From positions 1 to 43,524 of the forward strand of contig JAFUEV010000024.1 in assembly GCA_017470245.1 (NCBI GenBank): a stretch of 43,524 bases of DNA. Direction: 5' to 3'. The translations under genes were made by a program, and so were the position numbers. The notes under the pieces were generated by a model. The model worked only from the letters and a program-made list of their open reading frames with translations, ran no database searches and was not told the DNA's origin. Source of the stretch: a bacterium (GTDB lineage: Bacteria > Cyanobacteriota > Vampirovibrionia > Gastranaerophilales > Gastranaerophilaceae). This document shows, piece by piece, positions 24,828 through 34,425 of the stretch; position 1 is the first letter of the stretch; each line of letters begins with the position of its first letter.

Positions 24828-27566
24828 CTATACTAATACTTGTCTTTCTACCTCTTCGGTTGTAGTAACCTTTATTATATCGCCTTCTTGCAAATCATTA
24901 AATTTGTCAAAAGAAATACCGCATTCAAAACCTTGAGCAACTTCTTTGACATCATCTTTAAATCTCTTTAATTGGTCAATTTGTCCCTTAAAGATTTCTC
25001 TGCCGTTTCTTTCAACAACTGCAGTTTTGTTTCTTATAATTTTACCTTCGGTTACATAGCAGCCGGCAATTTTGGTTGTCTTTCCGATTGTAAATATTTG
25101 TCTTACTTCTGCTTGACCAAGGTATACCTCTTTTATTTCAGGTTGTAGAAGATTCAACATTGTTTGTTCTAAATCTTCCAGTACCTGATAAATAATATTA
25201 TATTTTTTTATTGTTACATTATGCTTTTCTGCTGCTATTTGAGCATTAGCATCTTCTTTTACAGTAAATCCAAGAATAATTGCATTACTTGCACTTGCCA
25301 GCATAACATCGGCTTCTGATATATCACCTACACCAACATGAATAATCTTTGTGATAATTTCTTTTGATTCTAATTGTGATACACCTTGAGAAACAGCTTC
25401 TGCTGCACCATGCGTATTTGCTTTGATAATTAAGTTCAATCTCTTAATATTATCCTCATCTCCGCCGACTTGTTCGTTTCTTATATGGGCAGGTTTCATA
25501 CTATCCAATCTTGTATTTCTTTCTTTTTCTTTCCTTTCCTGCCAGATAGAACGCATTACTTTTTCGTTTTCTACTGCTTCAAATGTATCACCTGCTTGTG
25601 GTACTTCCGTTAAGCCTAATATTTCCACAGGTGTAGATGGACCTGCTTCTTTTATTCTTTCACCTGAATCAGATAATAAAGCTCTTACTTTTCCGCATAC
25701 ATTACCTACTACAAAGCAGTCACCTGTATGCAATGTTCCGTTTTGTACAAGTAATGTGGCAACAGGACCTTTACCTTTGTCCAGTTTTGCTTCAATAATT
25801 ACACCTGAAGCTAATGCTGATTTATTAGCACGTAAATTTTGAACTTCAGCAAGAAGAAGTATGTATTCAAGAAGTTCATCTATACCTTTACCTTGCAATG
25901 CACTTACTTTAACACAAATAGTTTCACCGCCCCATTCTTCAGGAACAAGACCGTATTCTGTTAATTGTTGTAATATTTTATCAGGGTCAGCTTCCGGTTT
26001 ATCGATTTTATTAACAGCAACGATAATTGGCACTTCTGCTGCTTTTGCGTGGTTAATAGCTTCTATTGTTTGAGGCATAATACCGTCATCCGCCGCAACA
26101 ACCAATATAGCTATATCTGTTGCTTTAGCACCTCTTGCTCTCATTTCTGTAAATGCTTCGTGACCGGGGGTATCAATGAATACTATTTTCTTATTTTTAT
26201 TATCTTCAAGATAAACAGTATATGCACCGATTGATTGTGTGATACCGCCTACTTCGGTTGCAACAATTTTATGTTTTGATGCTCTTATAGAATCCAGTAA
26301 TGTTGTTTTACCATGGTCAACGTGTCCCATAATACTAACGACGGGAGCTCTTGTCTCCAACAATGACTCATCAACATTCTTTATAGCATTTTCTTTCTCT
26401 TCTTTTTCAAGTTCTTGTTCTATATATGCATTTAAGTCTTCTTCAAGAACTTCAAGTTCAAAATTTTCGCATATTTTCTTTTGTGTTTCAATGGAAATAA
26501 CTTCGTTTACAGTTGTTAAAATTCCTTGCATCATAAGATATTTAACAATTTCAGCAGGAGATTTCTTTATTTTTTCAGCTAATTCACCTACAGTAAGAGG
26601 TTCATTTATAACAACCTGTGTTATAACTTCCGCATCATTGTTATCTTTTGCTTTTTTCTTGTGTTTTTGAGAAATAGCTTTTTCTAAGCTGATTAATTCT
26701 TGTTCTTCTTCTTTATTTTTATATTGTTTTTTCTTGTCTTTTTGTCCTTTTTTCTTGTAAGAAGAATTTGGTGCTGATTTCCCGTCATATATATCTTGTG
26801 GAATTATATGATGTTGAATCGGTTTTTTAGGCTGTTGCGGACGTTCGCTACGTTCTGTACGTTCAGAACGTTCTTTGTTTTGTCCGTCTTGTTTCTTAAA
26901 TTCATTTCTGTTCTTATCAAACGGTTTGCGGTCAGGTCTGTCTTGTCTTTGTTGTTCGGGACGTTGAGCAGGTTTTTGTGTTGAAGATTTGAAATCTTTT
27001 TTTATACCTGTTTTCTCTGCTTCATTTCTTTGTTCCGCACGTTGTTTATTAGCCAATTCTTGTCTTCGTTTTTGGCTATTTCTGTTATTGTATTCAAGTA
27101 ATGAACGAATTTGTGGGACAGGTGCAGATTCTTCTTTTTTCGGTTGTTCGACTGTTTGTTCTTTTTTCGGCTGTTCTGCTTTTTGTTCAGGTTCTTTTAC
27201 TTCCGAAATTTTTTCTGTTTTAATTATTTCTTTTTCTTCTTTAGGTTGTGGTTGTACTTTGGGTTGAACTTTTTTTCCTGAAACCTGTTCTTTTATTTCT
27301 TCTTTTTTTGTTTCTGTTGATGGTTTTTCCGGCTCTTGCGGAGCTTTTGCCTTTTTTATAATAAATGCTTTAGGTTTTTTTGCCGGTTCATTTTCTTTAG
27401 GTTTTGCAAATGATGCCTTAATTTTATCAATTTGAGCAGGTGTCAAATTGCTGGAATGTGATTTAACTTTTATATCAAGTTTGCTATCAATGTATTCTAT
27501 AAAGTCCTTGTTGGACATATTAAATTCTTTAGCCAGTTCATATACTCTTTTATTTTCAACAGTCAT
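24828..27566 (-). CDS. infB: Translation initiation factor IF-2
   Basis: A 912-residue IF-2. Residues 1-60 form the first IF2_N module. About 65-310 is a low-complexity Lys/Glu/Gln/Arg-rich linker with KKEE and RSERTERSERP repeats, and a second IF2_N module (VGELAEKIKKSPAEIVKYL) lies at about 325-375. The GTPase domain follows, with G1 GHVDHGKTT at about 414-422, G3 DTPGHEAF and G4 NKID. Domains II-IV (EF-Tu-like barrel, IF-2 domain 3 and fMet-tRNA-binding barrel) finish the protein. It brings fMet-tRNA to the 30S subunit, a task that also depends on fmt, def and glyA in the same operon. The gap to ylxR is 46 bases and holds a small hairpin. Confidence 0.97.
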   Translation of the reverse strand: MTVENKRVYELAKEFNMSNKDFIEYIDSKLDIKVKSHSSNLTPAQIDKIKASFAKPKENEPAKKPKAFIIKKAKAPQEPEKPSTETKKEEIKEQVSGKKVQPKVQPQPKEEKEIIKTEKISEVKEPEQKAEQPKKEQTVEQPKKEESAPVPQIRSLLEYNNRNSQKRRQELANKQRAEQRNEAEKTGIKKDFKSSTQKPAQRPEQQRQDRPDRKPFDKNRNEFKKQDGQNKERSERTERSERPQQPKKPIQHHIIPQDIYDGKSAPNSSYKKKGQKDKKKQYKNKEEEQELISLEKAISQKHKKKAKDNNDAEVITQVVINEPLTVGELAEKIKKSPAEIVKYLMMQGILTTVNEVISIETQKKICENFELEVLEEDLNAYIEQELEKEEKENAIKNVDESLLETRAPVVSIMGHVDHGKTTLLDSIRASKHKIVATEVGGITQSIGAYTVYLEDNKNKKIVFIDTPGHEAFTEMRARGAKATDIAILVVAADDGIMPQTIEAINHAKAAEVPIIVAVNKIDKPEADPDKILQQLTEYGLVPEEWGGETICVKVSALQGKGIDELLEYILLLAEVQNLRANKSALASGVIIEAKLDKGKGPVATLLVQNGTLHTGDCFVVGNVCGKVRALLSDSGERIKEAGPSTPVEILGLTEVPQAGDTFEAVENEKVMRSIWQERKEKERNTRLDSMKPAHIRNEQVGGDEDNIKRLNLIIKANTHGAAEAVSQGVSQLESKEIITKIIHVGVGDISEADVMLASASNAIILGFTVKEDANAQIAAEKHNVTIKKYNIIYQVLEDLEQTMLNLLQPEIKEVYLGQAEVRQIFTIGKTTKIAGCYVTEGKIIRNKTAVVERNGREIFKGQIDQLKRFKDDVKEVAQGFECGISFDKFNDLQEGDIIKVTTTEEVERQVLV

Positions 27567-27584
27567 TATATTATCCCATTTTTA

Positions 27585-27605
27585 TACAACCATATAATAG
27601 TTGTA
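27585..27605 (-). promoter_or_regulatory. Small hairpin between ylxR and infB
   Basis: TACAAC and GTTGTA form a 6-bp stem around 9 bases, followed on the minus strand by TAAAAAT. It may be a weak attenuator or a processing site before infB. It is the longest intergenic gap in the operon. Confidence 0.3.
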
Positions 27606-27612
27606 ACACAAT

Positions 27613-27879
27613 TTAGTTTGTAAGTACAGTATCCAGCTTTTCTTTAATATTTACAGGTGTTTTGCCTTTTAAAACATGTTCAATTTTCTTTTTTTTCAAT
27701 AAATTGGTAATACATTCTTCATTTTTGCAAATATATAGTGAACGTCCCATAACTGAATTATCTGTATTAATCTTGATTTCATTTGTTTTATAGTCTTTTG
27801 TTATCCTGATTAATTCGGTTTTGTCTTTATATTGCTTACAACAAGCACATTGCCTTAAAAATTTTCTGTTTGATTTCAA
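27613..27879 (-). CDS. ylxR: YlxR/RnpM-family RNA-binding protein
   Basis: An 88-residue YlxR family protein. It has the conserved RQCACCKQYKDKTELIRI block at the N-terminus and GRSLYICKNEECI in the middle, matching the GR(S/G)AY(I/V)C motif. Family members bind RNA; in Bacillus the protein (RnpM) was reported to modulate RNase P. The gene normally sits between nusA and infB. Here infB follows as expected, but nusA is replaced upstream by a PurD-like gene that overlaps it by 4 bp. Confidence 0.9.
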   Translation of the reverse strand: MKSNRKFLRQCACCKQYKDKTELIRITKDYKTNEIKINTDNSVMGRSLYICKNEECITNLLKKKKIEHVLKGKTPVNIKEKLDTVLTN

Positions 27880-29045
27880 ATTCTGATTACCTTTTGTTCT
27901 TCCGATGCGACTATTTCATCAATTGTATTTCTGTTTGTTATAGTTTCTATAAAGTCAAGCAGTGTTTCTTTTGCATAAGTTCTGGTAGCTGCTGTATTTG
28001 TATATATTTTTATATTATCATCATTGCTTTCCGTAAAATCATTTTCTGATTCATCAACGTTTGAAACTATTTCTGTGTTATTAAGTGCAACGGTGTATGA
28101 ATATCCGTCTGTTAAGTTAATTAAAGCATGGTTATCGGCAAGACTTCCGTTTGCTGCATCATACAATAATGATAGCAAGTCTTCATTTAATATTGATAAA
28201 AATGCCTGAAAATCATAGCTTTGAAAACCGTTATAGAATTCTAAAATATAATAATTATTTCTTGTAAGTTTAATTTTTATACCTATTATCCCCGTATAAT
28301 TTCCTGCATATTTTGTAATATCATCCAATAATGGATAGATTGCATTTTGTAATATATGTATACGCATTTTTTCGGAAATTTTTTCACTTGGTGCATTTAT
28401 TATTTTATATTTTTCTGTTTCTGTTCTTTCTGTAGTTATTAAAGGCAAAGCATTATAACCGTCAGTTATAAAATATAAATATATCGGGTTGGTATCAATA
28501 TAGCTTTCAATTACAATTTTTTCATTTCCGCTGTCAAATACTTTTTGGAGTCCTAATTTCGCTTTTGCAAATGTATCAAAAATATTATAATCTCTTGATA
28601 AAAGAGTAAAATCATTTTCTATCATAATAGGAAATCTTGAGCGTCTAATGTACTCGGTTGCGAGATTTTCTCTGTCGAAGATACCGAATCTTGGTGTATT
28701 TATTTTTAATTTATACATTATTTTTTTTGCAATACTGTTGAAAAAAGTTATTCTTGCCGATTCAGACAACGGTGCAAATATTGGGAACCCTTCATTCTTA
28801 AATACATCTGCAATTCCGTTAATTATTGCTATTTGCGAGGTTACAACAGTAAATTCTATTTGATTATATTTTACAAAATCGTTTAAGGATTGTATATCAC
28901 CTTCTTGAATATTTATTTGAGTATAAAACTTGCTATGTTCCGGTTTTATGCTTGTAACATAGATATCGTGTGAATTATCTTGAAGTTTTATATACTGTGC
29001 AAGTAGTATTGAGTTTATATCCGTACCAACAATAAGAATTTTCAT
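27876..29045 (-). CDS. PurD-like ATP-grasp protein, divergent
   Basis: A 389-residue protein whose order of segments follows phosphoribosylamine-glycine ligase (PurD). The N-terminal fold starts MKILIVGTDINSILLAQYI, followed by the EGDIQSLNDFVKYNQIEFTVV region, then APLSESARITFFNSIAKKIM matching the PurD GP(x)AAxLExSKxFAK block, ATP-grasp-type strands with IVIESYID, and a late ILEFYNGFQSYDFQAFLSIL matching the EFNxRFGDPExQ block. Key residues appear changed: no GREHAL loop, no clear glycine-rich ATP loop, and EFYNGFQSYD in place of EFN-RFGDPE. It is therefore probably not a true glycinamide ribonucleotide synthetase. It may bind a nucleotide or have a new ligase or regulatory role. It overlaps ylxR by 4 bp and follows aroH after 3 bases. 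Confidence 0.6.
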   Translation of the reverse strand: MKILIVGTDINSILLAQYIKLQDNSHDIYVTSIKPEHSKFYTQINIQEGDIQSLNDFVKYNQIEFTVVTSQIAIINGIADVFKNEGFPIFAPLSESARITFFNSIAKKIMYKLKINTPRFGIFDRENLATEYIRRSRFPIMIENDFTLLSRDYNIFDTFAKAKLGLQKVFDSGNEKIVIESYIDTNPIYLYFITDGYNALPLITTERTETEKYKIINAPSEKISEKMRIHILQNAIYPLLDDITKYAGNYTGIIGIKIKLTRNNYYILEFYNGFQSYDFQAFLSILNEDLLSLLYDAANGSLADNHALINLTDGYSYTVALNNTEIVSNVDESENDFTESNDDNIKIYTNTAATRTYAKETLLDFIETITNRNTIDEIVASEEQKVIRI

Positions 29046-29048
29046 ATT

Positions 29049-29414
29049 TTATTTTAAATCTTCTCTTAATTTAGCTGCGCCTTTTAAATATACATGTTTT
29101 ATTTCGTTTTGGGCAAGTTCTGTGTTTATTACAATTAGTATTCTCAGGCATTTTTGCAGAGAATTGTCTATTTCCATTTCATTCATACATACCATAGGAA
29201 CATAATTCCAGCCTTTAAATTCTTCACGTGCTATTTTAGCAGGATATACACTTTTTATGTCTTTAGTTAATGTAAATATAACGTGAGATATATTTTTCGG
29301 AGAAATATTGTTCTTTTCTTGTATTTGTGAAATTAATTCAACAACTGCATTCTTAACATCAGCTTTTGAATCACTATCCAGTGTAATTGCACCTCTTATA
29401 CCTCTTTGAAACAT
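29049..29414 (-). CDS. aroH: Chorismate mutase, AroH type
   Basis: A 121-residue monofunctional chorismate mutase of the trimeric Bacillus AroH fold. It shows the N-terminal RGIRGAITLDSDSKADV, the FTLTKDIKSVYPAKIAR block with active-site Arg candidates, and a VPMVCMNEMEI strand. It converts chorismate to prephenate for Phe and Tyr; prephenate is also the hydroxyl-donor precursor reported for TrhP-type U32 proteins, one of which is at 5180-6430. I chose the ATG at 29414, 6 bases after AGGTG and one base after the fmt stop, rather than the GTG at 29423. Confidence 0.88.
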   Translation of the reverse strand: MFQRGIRGAITLDSDSKADVKNAVVELISQIQEKNNISPKNISHVIFTLTKDIKSVYPAKIAREEFKGWNYVPMVCMNEMEIDNSLQKCLRILIVINTELAQNEIKHVYLKGAAKLREDLK

Positions 29415-29415
29415 A

Positions 29416-30357
29416 TTATTCACCTAATTTCATATCTGTTTTTATTTTTGCCCCGTTTGCAAAATCATAAGCATTCATAATTCCTTTACTTTCAGGTTTA
29501 ACTTTTGTTATTAAAATACAGCCGTTTCCGGTACATACCTCAATGCCGCTTTTTGTTACATTTACAATTGTTGATGATGATTTATTTTCTTTGTGTTCTG
29601 TTAAACGTGTTTCCATAATTTTTAAGATTTTTCCGTTACACATTGTATATGCACAAGGGAAATCGACCATTGAACGTACTTGATTATGGATATCACAAGC
29701 ACTTCTTGTCCAATCAATTATTCCGTCTTGTTTTGTGAATTTAGATGCAATCGTAACACCTGTTTCATCTTGCTTCTTTGGCTTTATTTCTCCGGAATAA
29801 AGTCCTTTTAAAGTTGAACAAATAAGATTTGGAGCTTTGTTACAAATAACTTCCTTTAATTCAACATCAGTCATGTTTTCATCAATATCAATTTCTTGTG
29901 TTTCACAAATATCTCCAGCATCAAGAGCAAGTACTGTTAACATTGTTGTTATACCAGTTTTGGTATCTCCATTATATATGCATCTTTGTATCGGGTTTGC
30001 GCCTCTGTATTTTGGCAATAAAGAAGCATGCAAATTAATCGTTGCGTATTTCGGTATATCAAGTACTTCTTGTGATAATATTTGTCCGAATGCAAAAGTT
30101 ACAAAAAAGTCAGGACTGTAATTTCTTAATTTCTGAAGTAAGTCAATATCTTTACTTATTTTTTCTGTTTGATAACACTCTATACCATTTTCAATTGCAA
30201 ATACTTTAACAGGCGGAGGTGTAAGCTTATTTCCCCTTCCTTTAGGTCTGTCCGGTTGAGTTATAACCGCAAGTACATTGATATCTTTATTATTGAACAG
30301 TTCTTCCAAACTTTTAACGGCTATATCAGGAGTTGCCATATAAACAATATTTATCAA
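29416..30357 (-). CDS. fmt: Methionyl-tRNA formyltransferase
   Basis: A 313-residue Fmt. The N-terminal formyltransferase domain has N108 and H110 in INLHASLLPKYRGANPIQ and D147 in LDAGDIC, the catalytic triad of the family. The C-terminal OB-like domain from about 205 binds the initiator tRNA. It formylates Met-tRNA with 10-formyltetrahydrofolate, whose one-carbon unit derives from serine through GlyA in the same operon. It directly abuts def, the usual def-fmt pair. Confidence 0.95.
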   Translation of the reverse strand: MINIVYMATPDIAVKSLEELFNNKDINVLAVITQPDRPKGRGNKLTPPPVKVFAIENGIECYQTEKISKDIDLLQKLRNYSPDFFVTFAFGQILSQEVLDIPKYATINLHASLLPKYRGANPIQRCIYNGDTKTGITTMLTVLALDAGDICETQEIDIDENMTDVELKEVICNKAPNLICSTLKGLYSGEIKPKKQDETGVTIASKFTKQDGIIDWTRSACDIHNQVRSMVDFPCAYTMCNGKILKIMETRLTEHKENKSSSTIVNVTKSGIEVCTGNGCILITKVKPESKGIMNAYDFANGAKIKTDMKLGE

Positions 30358-30939
30358 TTACTGCTCCTCCTTTTGAGGATTTTTTTGAATTTCTTCTTCG
30401 AGTTCTTTTTCGTCTATTAAAAAATCTGCTTCAACAGGCTGTAATCCTTTTTCTTGTAATATTTTATCGGTTTCAAATCTGTTTCTGCAATGGTCAATGA
30501 ACAAAATTCCGTCTAAATGGTCAAATTCATGTTGAATTGCACGTGCTAAAAGTGAACCGTCATCTATTTCCATTATGAAAGGTTTTCCTTTTATATTTAA
30601 GGCTTTTATTTTTACCGATTTATATCTTCTGACATTTGTATATGCTTCGGGAAAACTCAAGCAACCTTCATAAGAGTTTATTGCACCTTCCTTTTTTATG
30701 ATTTTAGGATTAATAAATGTAATTGGATTCATCGTTTTAGGGTCTGTTCCAACATCTATAACAAAAACTCTAAGGTTTTCTCCGACCTGCGGAGCAGCAA
30801 GTCCTACTCCGTTTGTAGCGTACATTGTGTCATACAAATCATCTACAAGAATTTGTATTTTTTTTGATATTTTATGAACTTCTTTTGATTTTTCTCTTAA
30901 AGAAGGTGTTCCGTATTTTACTATTTTCCTGACTGTCAT
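30358..30939 (-). CDS. def: Peptide deformylase
   Basis: A 193-residue deformylase with the three family motifs: GVGLAAPQVG (residues 45-53), EGCLSFP with metal ligand C93, and QHEFDHLDG with ligands H137 and H141 and catalytic E138. It removes the formyl group from new proteins. The C-terminal 25 residues are an extra charged tail rich in Glu and Gln. It overlaps the WecA/TagO-type gene by 4 bp and is followed without a gap by fmt. Confidence 0.95.
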   Translation of the reverse strand: MTVRKIVKYGTPSLREKSKEVHKISKKIQILVDDLYDTMYATNGVGLAAPQVGENLRVFVIDVGTDPKTMNPITFINPKIIKKEGAINSYEGCLSFPEAYTNVRRYKSVKIKALNIKGKPFIMEIDDGSLLARAIQHEFDHLDGILFIDHCRNRFETDKILQEKGLQPVEADFLIDEKELEEEIQKNPQKEEQ

Positions 30940-31994
30940 TCTTCCTGTTTCCCTTCTCCTATTTTAGCATGTCTGTTTAAAATAATCATTACTGCGGAAA
31001 TAATTACAGCATATAAAAAGTATTTTGTAGTGTCTGATGCTGCTATATAAGTAGCAAGCCCGCCTGTTAATATTGAAAATGCAACAAGTACAAGTACTGC
31101 TTTATTTTGAGACAAACCAAATTTTAAAAGCTTATGATGAATATGTTCCGCATCTGCAACAAACGGCGAAGTACCTTTTAAAATTCTTCTTAATGAAGAA
31201 AAAGTAATATCTATAATCGGAACTGCCAGTATTAATAGTGGTACATACATTTTTATATCGGTTGATTTCATTTGATACATGACCGATAGTGCAGCTAAAA
31301 GAAAGCCTCCGAATAATGCACCTGAATCTCCCATAAATATTTTCGCAGGATGGAAATTGTACGTTAGAAAACCCATCATAGAACCTGCAAGAACAAACGC
31401 AATAAGTGCACTAACTGTATCAGCAGGTACTAGTGCAACTGCAATAAGTCCTAAAGTAACTGAACTTACTGTTATAACAGAACCTGCAAGTCCGTCAACC
31501 CCGTCAATGAAATTAACGGCATTACTTATTCCGACTATCCAAGCAGTAGTTCCCAAATATGATAATATCGGGTGCAAAGTAACCATGCCTATAAAAGGAA
31601 TAAAAATCGATGTTATCTTTACCCCCAAACAAAAGACAATAGATGCAATTGTTATTTGTATTGTAAATTTAAATTTCGCCTCAAGCCCGTATATATCATC
31701 AATGAGTCCTAGCAAAAACATTAATGAACTTCCGAGTAATAGCCCTGACAATAATGCACGATGAGGATAATAGCTCATGATTATTAATGCCAAGAACGAA
31801 AGAATAGCACATACCCAAATAGCGGCTCCGCCAAGTCTTGGTATGGGATGTGAATGTATTTTTCTTTCGTTGGGGTTATCCATTAAGCCGTTTTTCTCTG
31901 AAAATGTTATAACCAACGGAACAAGGAAAAGCCCCAGTATAAATGCTATAACAGCTCCTATTATGTTTGCTTCGGATAATTGTAAAAAAGTCAT
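30936..31994 (-). CDS. Undecaprenyl-phosphate sugar-1-phosphate transferase, WecA/TagO/MraY family
   Basis: A 352-residue polytopic membrane protein with about ten to eleven spans. Family motifs in order: PNERKIHSHPIPRLGG, LGLIDDIYGL (the DD pair that binds magnesium), NAVNFIDGVDGLAG, MGDSGALFGG and the cytoplasmic DAEHIHHKLL loop. The HIHH motif marks the WecA/TagO/Rfe side rather than MraY. Such enzymes put GlcNAc-1-phosphate (or a related sugar) on undecaprenyl phosphate to begin a surface polysaccharide. The sugar cannot be read from sequence. It sits 2 bases after glyA and overlaps def. Confidence 0.9.
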   Translation of the reverse strand: MTFLQLSEANIIGAVIAFILGLFLVPLVITFSEKNGLMDNPNERKIHSHPIPRLGGAAIWVCAILSFLALIIMSYYPHRALLSGLLLGSSLMFLLGLIDDIYGLEAKFKFTIQITIASIVFCLGVKITSIFIPFIGMVTLHPILSYLGTTAWIVGISNAVNFIDGVDGLAGSVITVSSVTLGLIAVALVPADTVSALIAFVLAGSMMGFLTYNFHPAKIFMGDSGALFGGFLLAALSVMYQMKSTDIKMYVPLLILAVPIIDITFSSLRRILKGTSPFVADAEHIHHKLLKFGLSQNKAVLVLVAFSILTGGLATYIAASDTTKYFLYAVIISAVMIILNRHAKIGEGKQEE

Positions 31995-31996
31995 AA

Positions 31997-33244
31997 TTAA
32001 TCCTTATATAACGGGTATTTCTCACAAAGTTTTAAAGAACGTGCACGTAGTTCTTTTATTTTTGTTTCATCTTCTGTTCCTGAAAGTTTTACGGCTTCTG
32101 CTATTATTTTACCGACTTCTTTCATATCTTCTTCTTTAAAACCTCTTGTTGTAACTGCCGGAGAACCTAATCTGACGCCGCTTGTTATAAATGGACTTTG
32201 CGGATCATTCGGTACAGTATTTTTGTTTGCTGTAATTCCTACTAATTCAAGAATATTTGCAATATCTTTCCCTGTCTTCTTTTGTTTCCTTAAATCAAGC
32301 GTCATTAAATGATTATCTGTTCCGTTTCCGACAATATCAAGACCTTCTGACATTAATGAATTTGCAAGTGCTTTTGCATTAAGAACAACTTGCTTTGCGT
32401 ATGCTTTAAAATCATCAGAAAGAGCTTCTTTTAATGCAACCGCTTTACCTGCGATTATATGTTCCAACGGCCCGCCTTGCATGCCCGGGAATACAGCTTT
32501 ATCAATGCCTGCGGCATGCTCTTGTTTGCACATTATTATACCGCCTCTTGGACCTCTTAATGTTTTATGCGTTGTTGTCGTTACAAAATCGGCATAAGGG
32601 AACGGACTTGGATGTATTCCAGTTGCGACAAGTGCTGCAATATGTGCTATATCAGCAAGTAACAGAGCACCTACTTCATCGGCAATATCTCTGAATTTTT
32701 TGAAATCAATAATTTTGGAATAATTACTTGCACCGCAAATAATAAGTTTTGGTTTATGTTTTAATGCAAGCTCTCTTACGTTGTTATAATCTATTTCCCC
32801 TTGTGCATTTACTCCATAAGAAACTATATTGAAATATAATCCTGAAAAATTAACTGGTGAACCGTGTGATAAATGTCCTCCGTTTGATAAGTCCATACCC
32901 ATAACAGTATCACCCGGTTTTACAGCATACATAAATACTGCCATATTTGCTTGTGCACCTGAATGGGGTTGGACATTTGCATGCTCAGCATTAAATAATT
33001 TTTTTGCACGTTCTTGAGCAAGTTCTTCAATTTTATCAACATTTTCACAACCGTTATAGAATCTTTTATACGGTTTACCTTCTGCATATTTATTTGTTAA
33101 TACACTTCCACAAGCTGCCATTACTGCTTTTGAAGTAAAATTTTCGCTCGCTATTAATTCTATTGTCGTTTGTTGCCTTTTTAGTTCTTTCTCAATTAGT
33201 TCTGCAACTTCTTTATCTGTTTCTCTTATTATATCCAATTCCAT
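31997..33244 (-). CDS. glyA: Serine hydroxymethyltransferase
   Basis: A 415-residue PLP enzyme. It has the PLP-binding [14 protein letters not shown] block with the Schiff-base lysine (about residue 226), the substrate block [12 protein letters not shown] and the [13 protein letters not shown] block. It turns serine and tetrahydrofolate into glycine and methylene-THF, supplying one-carbon units for Fmt and purines. It is the first gene of the twelve-gene operon. I chose the ATG at 33244, five bases after a GGGGG ribosome-binding site; the frame also reaches a TTG at 33256 inside that site. Confidence 0.96.
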   Translation of the reverse strand: MELDIIRETDKEVAELIEKELKRQQTTIELIASENFTSKAVMAACGSVLTNKYAEGKPYKRFYNGCENVDKIEELAQERAKKLFNAEHANVQPHSGAQANMAVFMYAVKPGDTVMGMDLSNGGHLSHGSPVNFSGLYFNIVSYGVNAQGEIDYNNVRELALKHKPKLIICGASNYSKIIDFKKFRDIADEVGALLLADIAHIAALVATGIHPSPFPYADFVTTTTHKTLRGPRGGIIMCKQEHAAGIDKAVFPGMQGGPLEHIIAGKAVALKEALSDDFKAYAKQVVLNAKALANSLMSEGLDIVGNGTDNHLMTLDLRKQKKTGKDIANILELVGITANKNTVPNDPQSPFITSGVRLGSPAVTTRGFKEEDMKEVGKIIAEAVKLSGTEDETKIKELRARSLKLCEKYPLYKD

Positions 33245-33372
33245 AATATCCCCCAATCTAACATACGATATTTATTTTAGTATATTTTCGTTGTAAAAAA
33301 AAGTACATTAAATGTAAAATTTATTTGATAAATTTTTACTATTCCGTAAAATTAAAACAGGAGAATTATCTT

Positions 33373-34425
33373 TTGGCAAACTATTATAATAAAGATTTAT
33401 ATAAAATACTCGGTGTAAATATAGATGCTTCCGAAACAGAAATTAAAGCGGCATACAAAAAACTGGCGTTAAAATATCATCCTGATGTTGCGGGTAAAAA
33501 TGCTGATGAAACAAAATTTAAGGAAGTTCAAGAAGCCTATGAAATTTTAAAAAACATTGAAAACAGAAAAAAATATGATATTTTGCATGGCTTTTATACT
33601 GAAAAGATAAAAAAAGAGTACGAAATATACAATAATACGCAGAATAAAAACAAGTATGAAGAGTTTATAAAACAGGTAAAAGCACAGAAAAAAAATTCTC
33701 CCGAATCTTTTACTAAATCCATAAACGATGCACTTGAAAATCTCTTTCATTCACAAAACATGCATAAAAAACAAGCATATAAGCCTCCTGTCAACGGAGA
33801 AGATATAAATATAGATGTTAGTATTTCATGTTTTGAAGCTATTAACGGTACAAACAGAAAAGTTAATATATTACATACTCAACCTTGTCCGAATTGTCAC
33901 GGCAGAACATTCATAAACGGTACAAAATGTAGTATGTGTAACGGTTCCGGTGAAATATCGCAACAAAAGAAAATTAACGTTAAAATTCCTAAAGGGGTAT
34001 ATCAAGGTTCTAAAGTAAGAATAAAAAAAGAAGGAAATAAAGGACAAAACGGCGGAAAAGACGGAGATTTGTTTTTAATAATAAATGTTGAGAAAAACTC
34101 TTATTTTGATATTGAAGGACTTAATATTTTGTGTAATTTGCCCATTACACCTTATGAAGCTGTTTTAGGTGCTGAAATTCCTTTATATATTATGAATGAA
34201 ACGATTAATGTAAAGATACCTCCAATGACTTCATCCGGTCAGAAATTAAAACTGGCAGGACAAGGTCTTGAAAATAAATCCAAAACAAAAAAAGGTGATA
34301 TCATTATTACCGTATTAATTAAGCTTCCTGAACAATATAGAGCAGATGAATTGGAATTATATAAAAGACTTCAAGCAACTGCTGATTATGATATTAGAAA
34401 AGACTTGAGAAATGCTTCAAAATAA
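33373..34425 (+). CDS. DnaJ-family co-chaperone with half zinc finger
   Basis: A 350-residue DnaJ relative. It has the J domain at residues 4-68 with HPD at 36-38, a Lys/Asn-rich linker, then a shortened zinc region with only two of the four usual motifs, CPNCHG (C172, C175) and CSMCNG (C186, C189), forming one zinc site, and the DnaJ C-terminal beta domains to the end (LPITPYEAVLGAEIPL). It would stimulate DnaK ATPase and deliver substrates. Canonical DnaJ has about 375 residues and two zinc sites; CbpA has none, so this is an intermediate form. I chose the TTG at 33373, 9 bases after AGGAG. It overlaps queE by 14 bases. Confidence 0.85.
   Translation: MANYYNKDLYKILGVNIDASETEIKAAYKKLALKYHPDVAGKNADETKFKEVQEAYEILKNIENRKKYDILHGFYTEKIKKEYEIYNNTQNKNKYEEFIKQVKAQKKNSPESFTKSINDALENLFHSQNMHKKQAYKPPVNGEDINIDVSISCFEAINGTNRKVNILHTQPCPNCHGRTFINGTKCSMCNGSGEISQQKKINVKIPKGVYQGSKVRIKKEGNKGQNGGKDGDLFLIINVEKNSYFDIEGLNILCNLPITPYEAVLGAEIPLYIMNETINVKIPPMTSSGQKLKLAGQGLENKSKTKKGDIIITVLIKLPEQYRADELELYKRLQATADYDIRKDLRNASK

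Noticed and set aside
28024..28863. Plus-strand frames over the PurD-like gene and infB
   Set aside because: Antisense shadows with no ribosome-binding site and no family resemblance.
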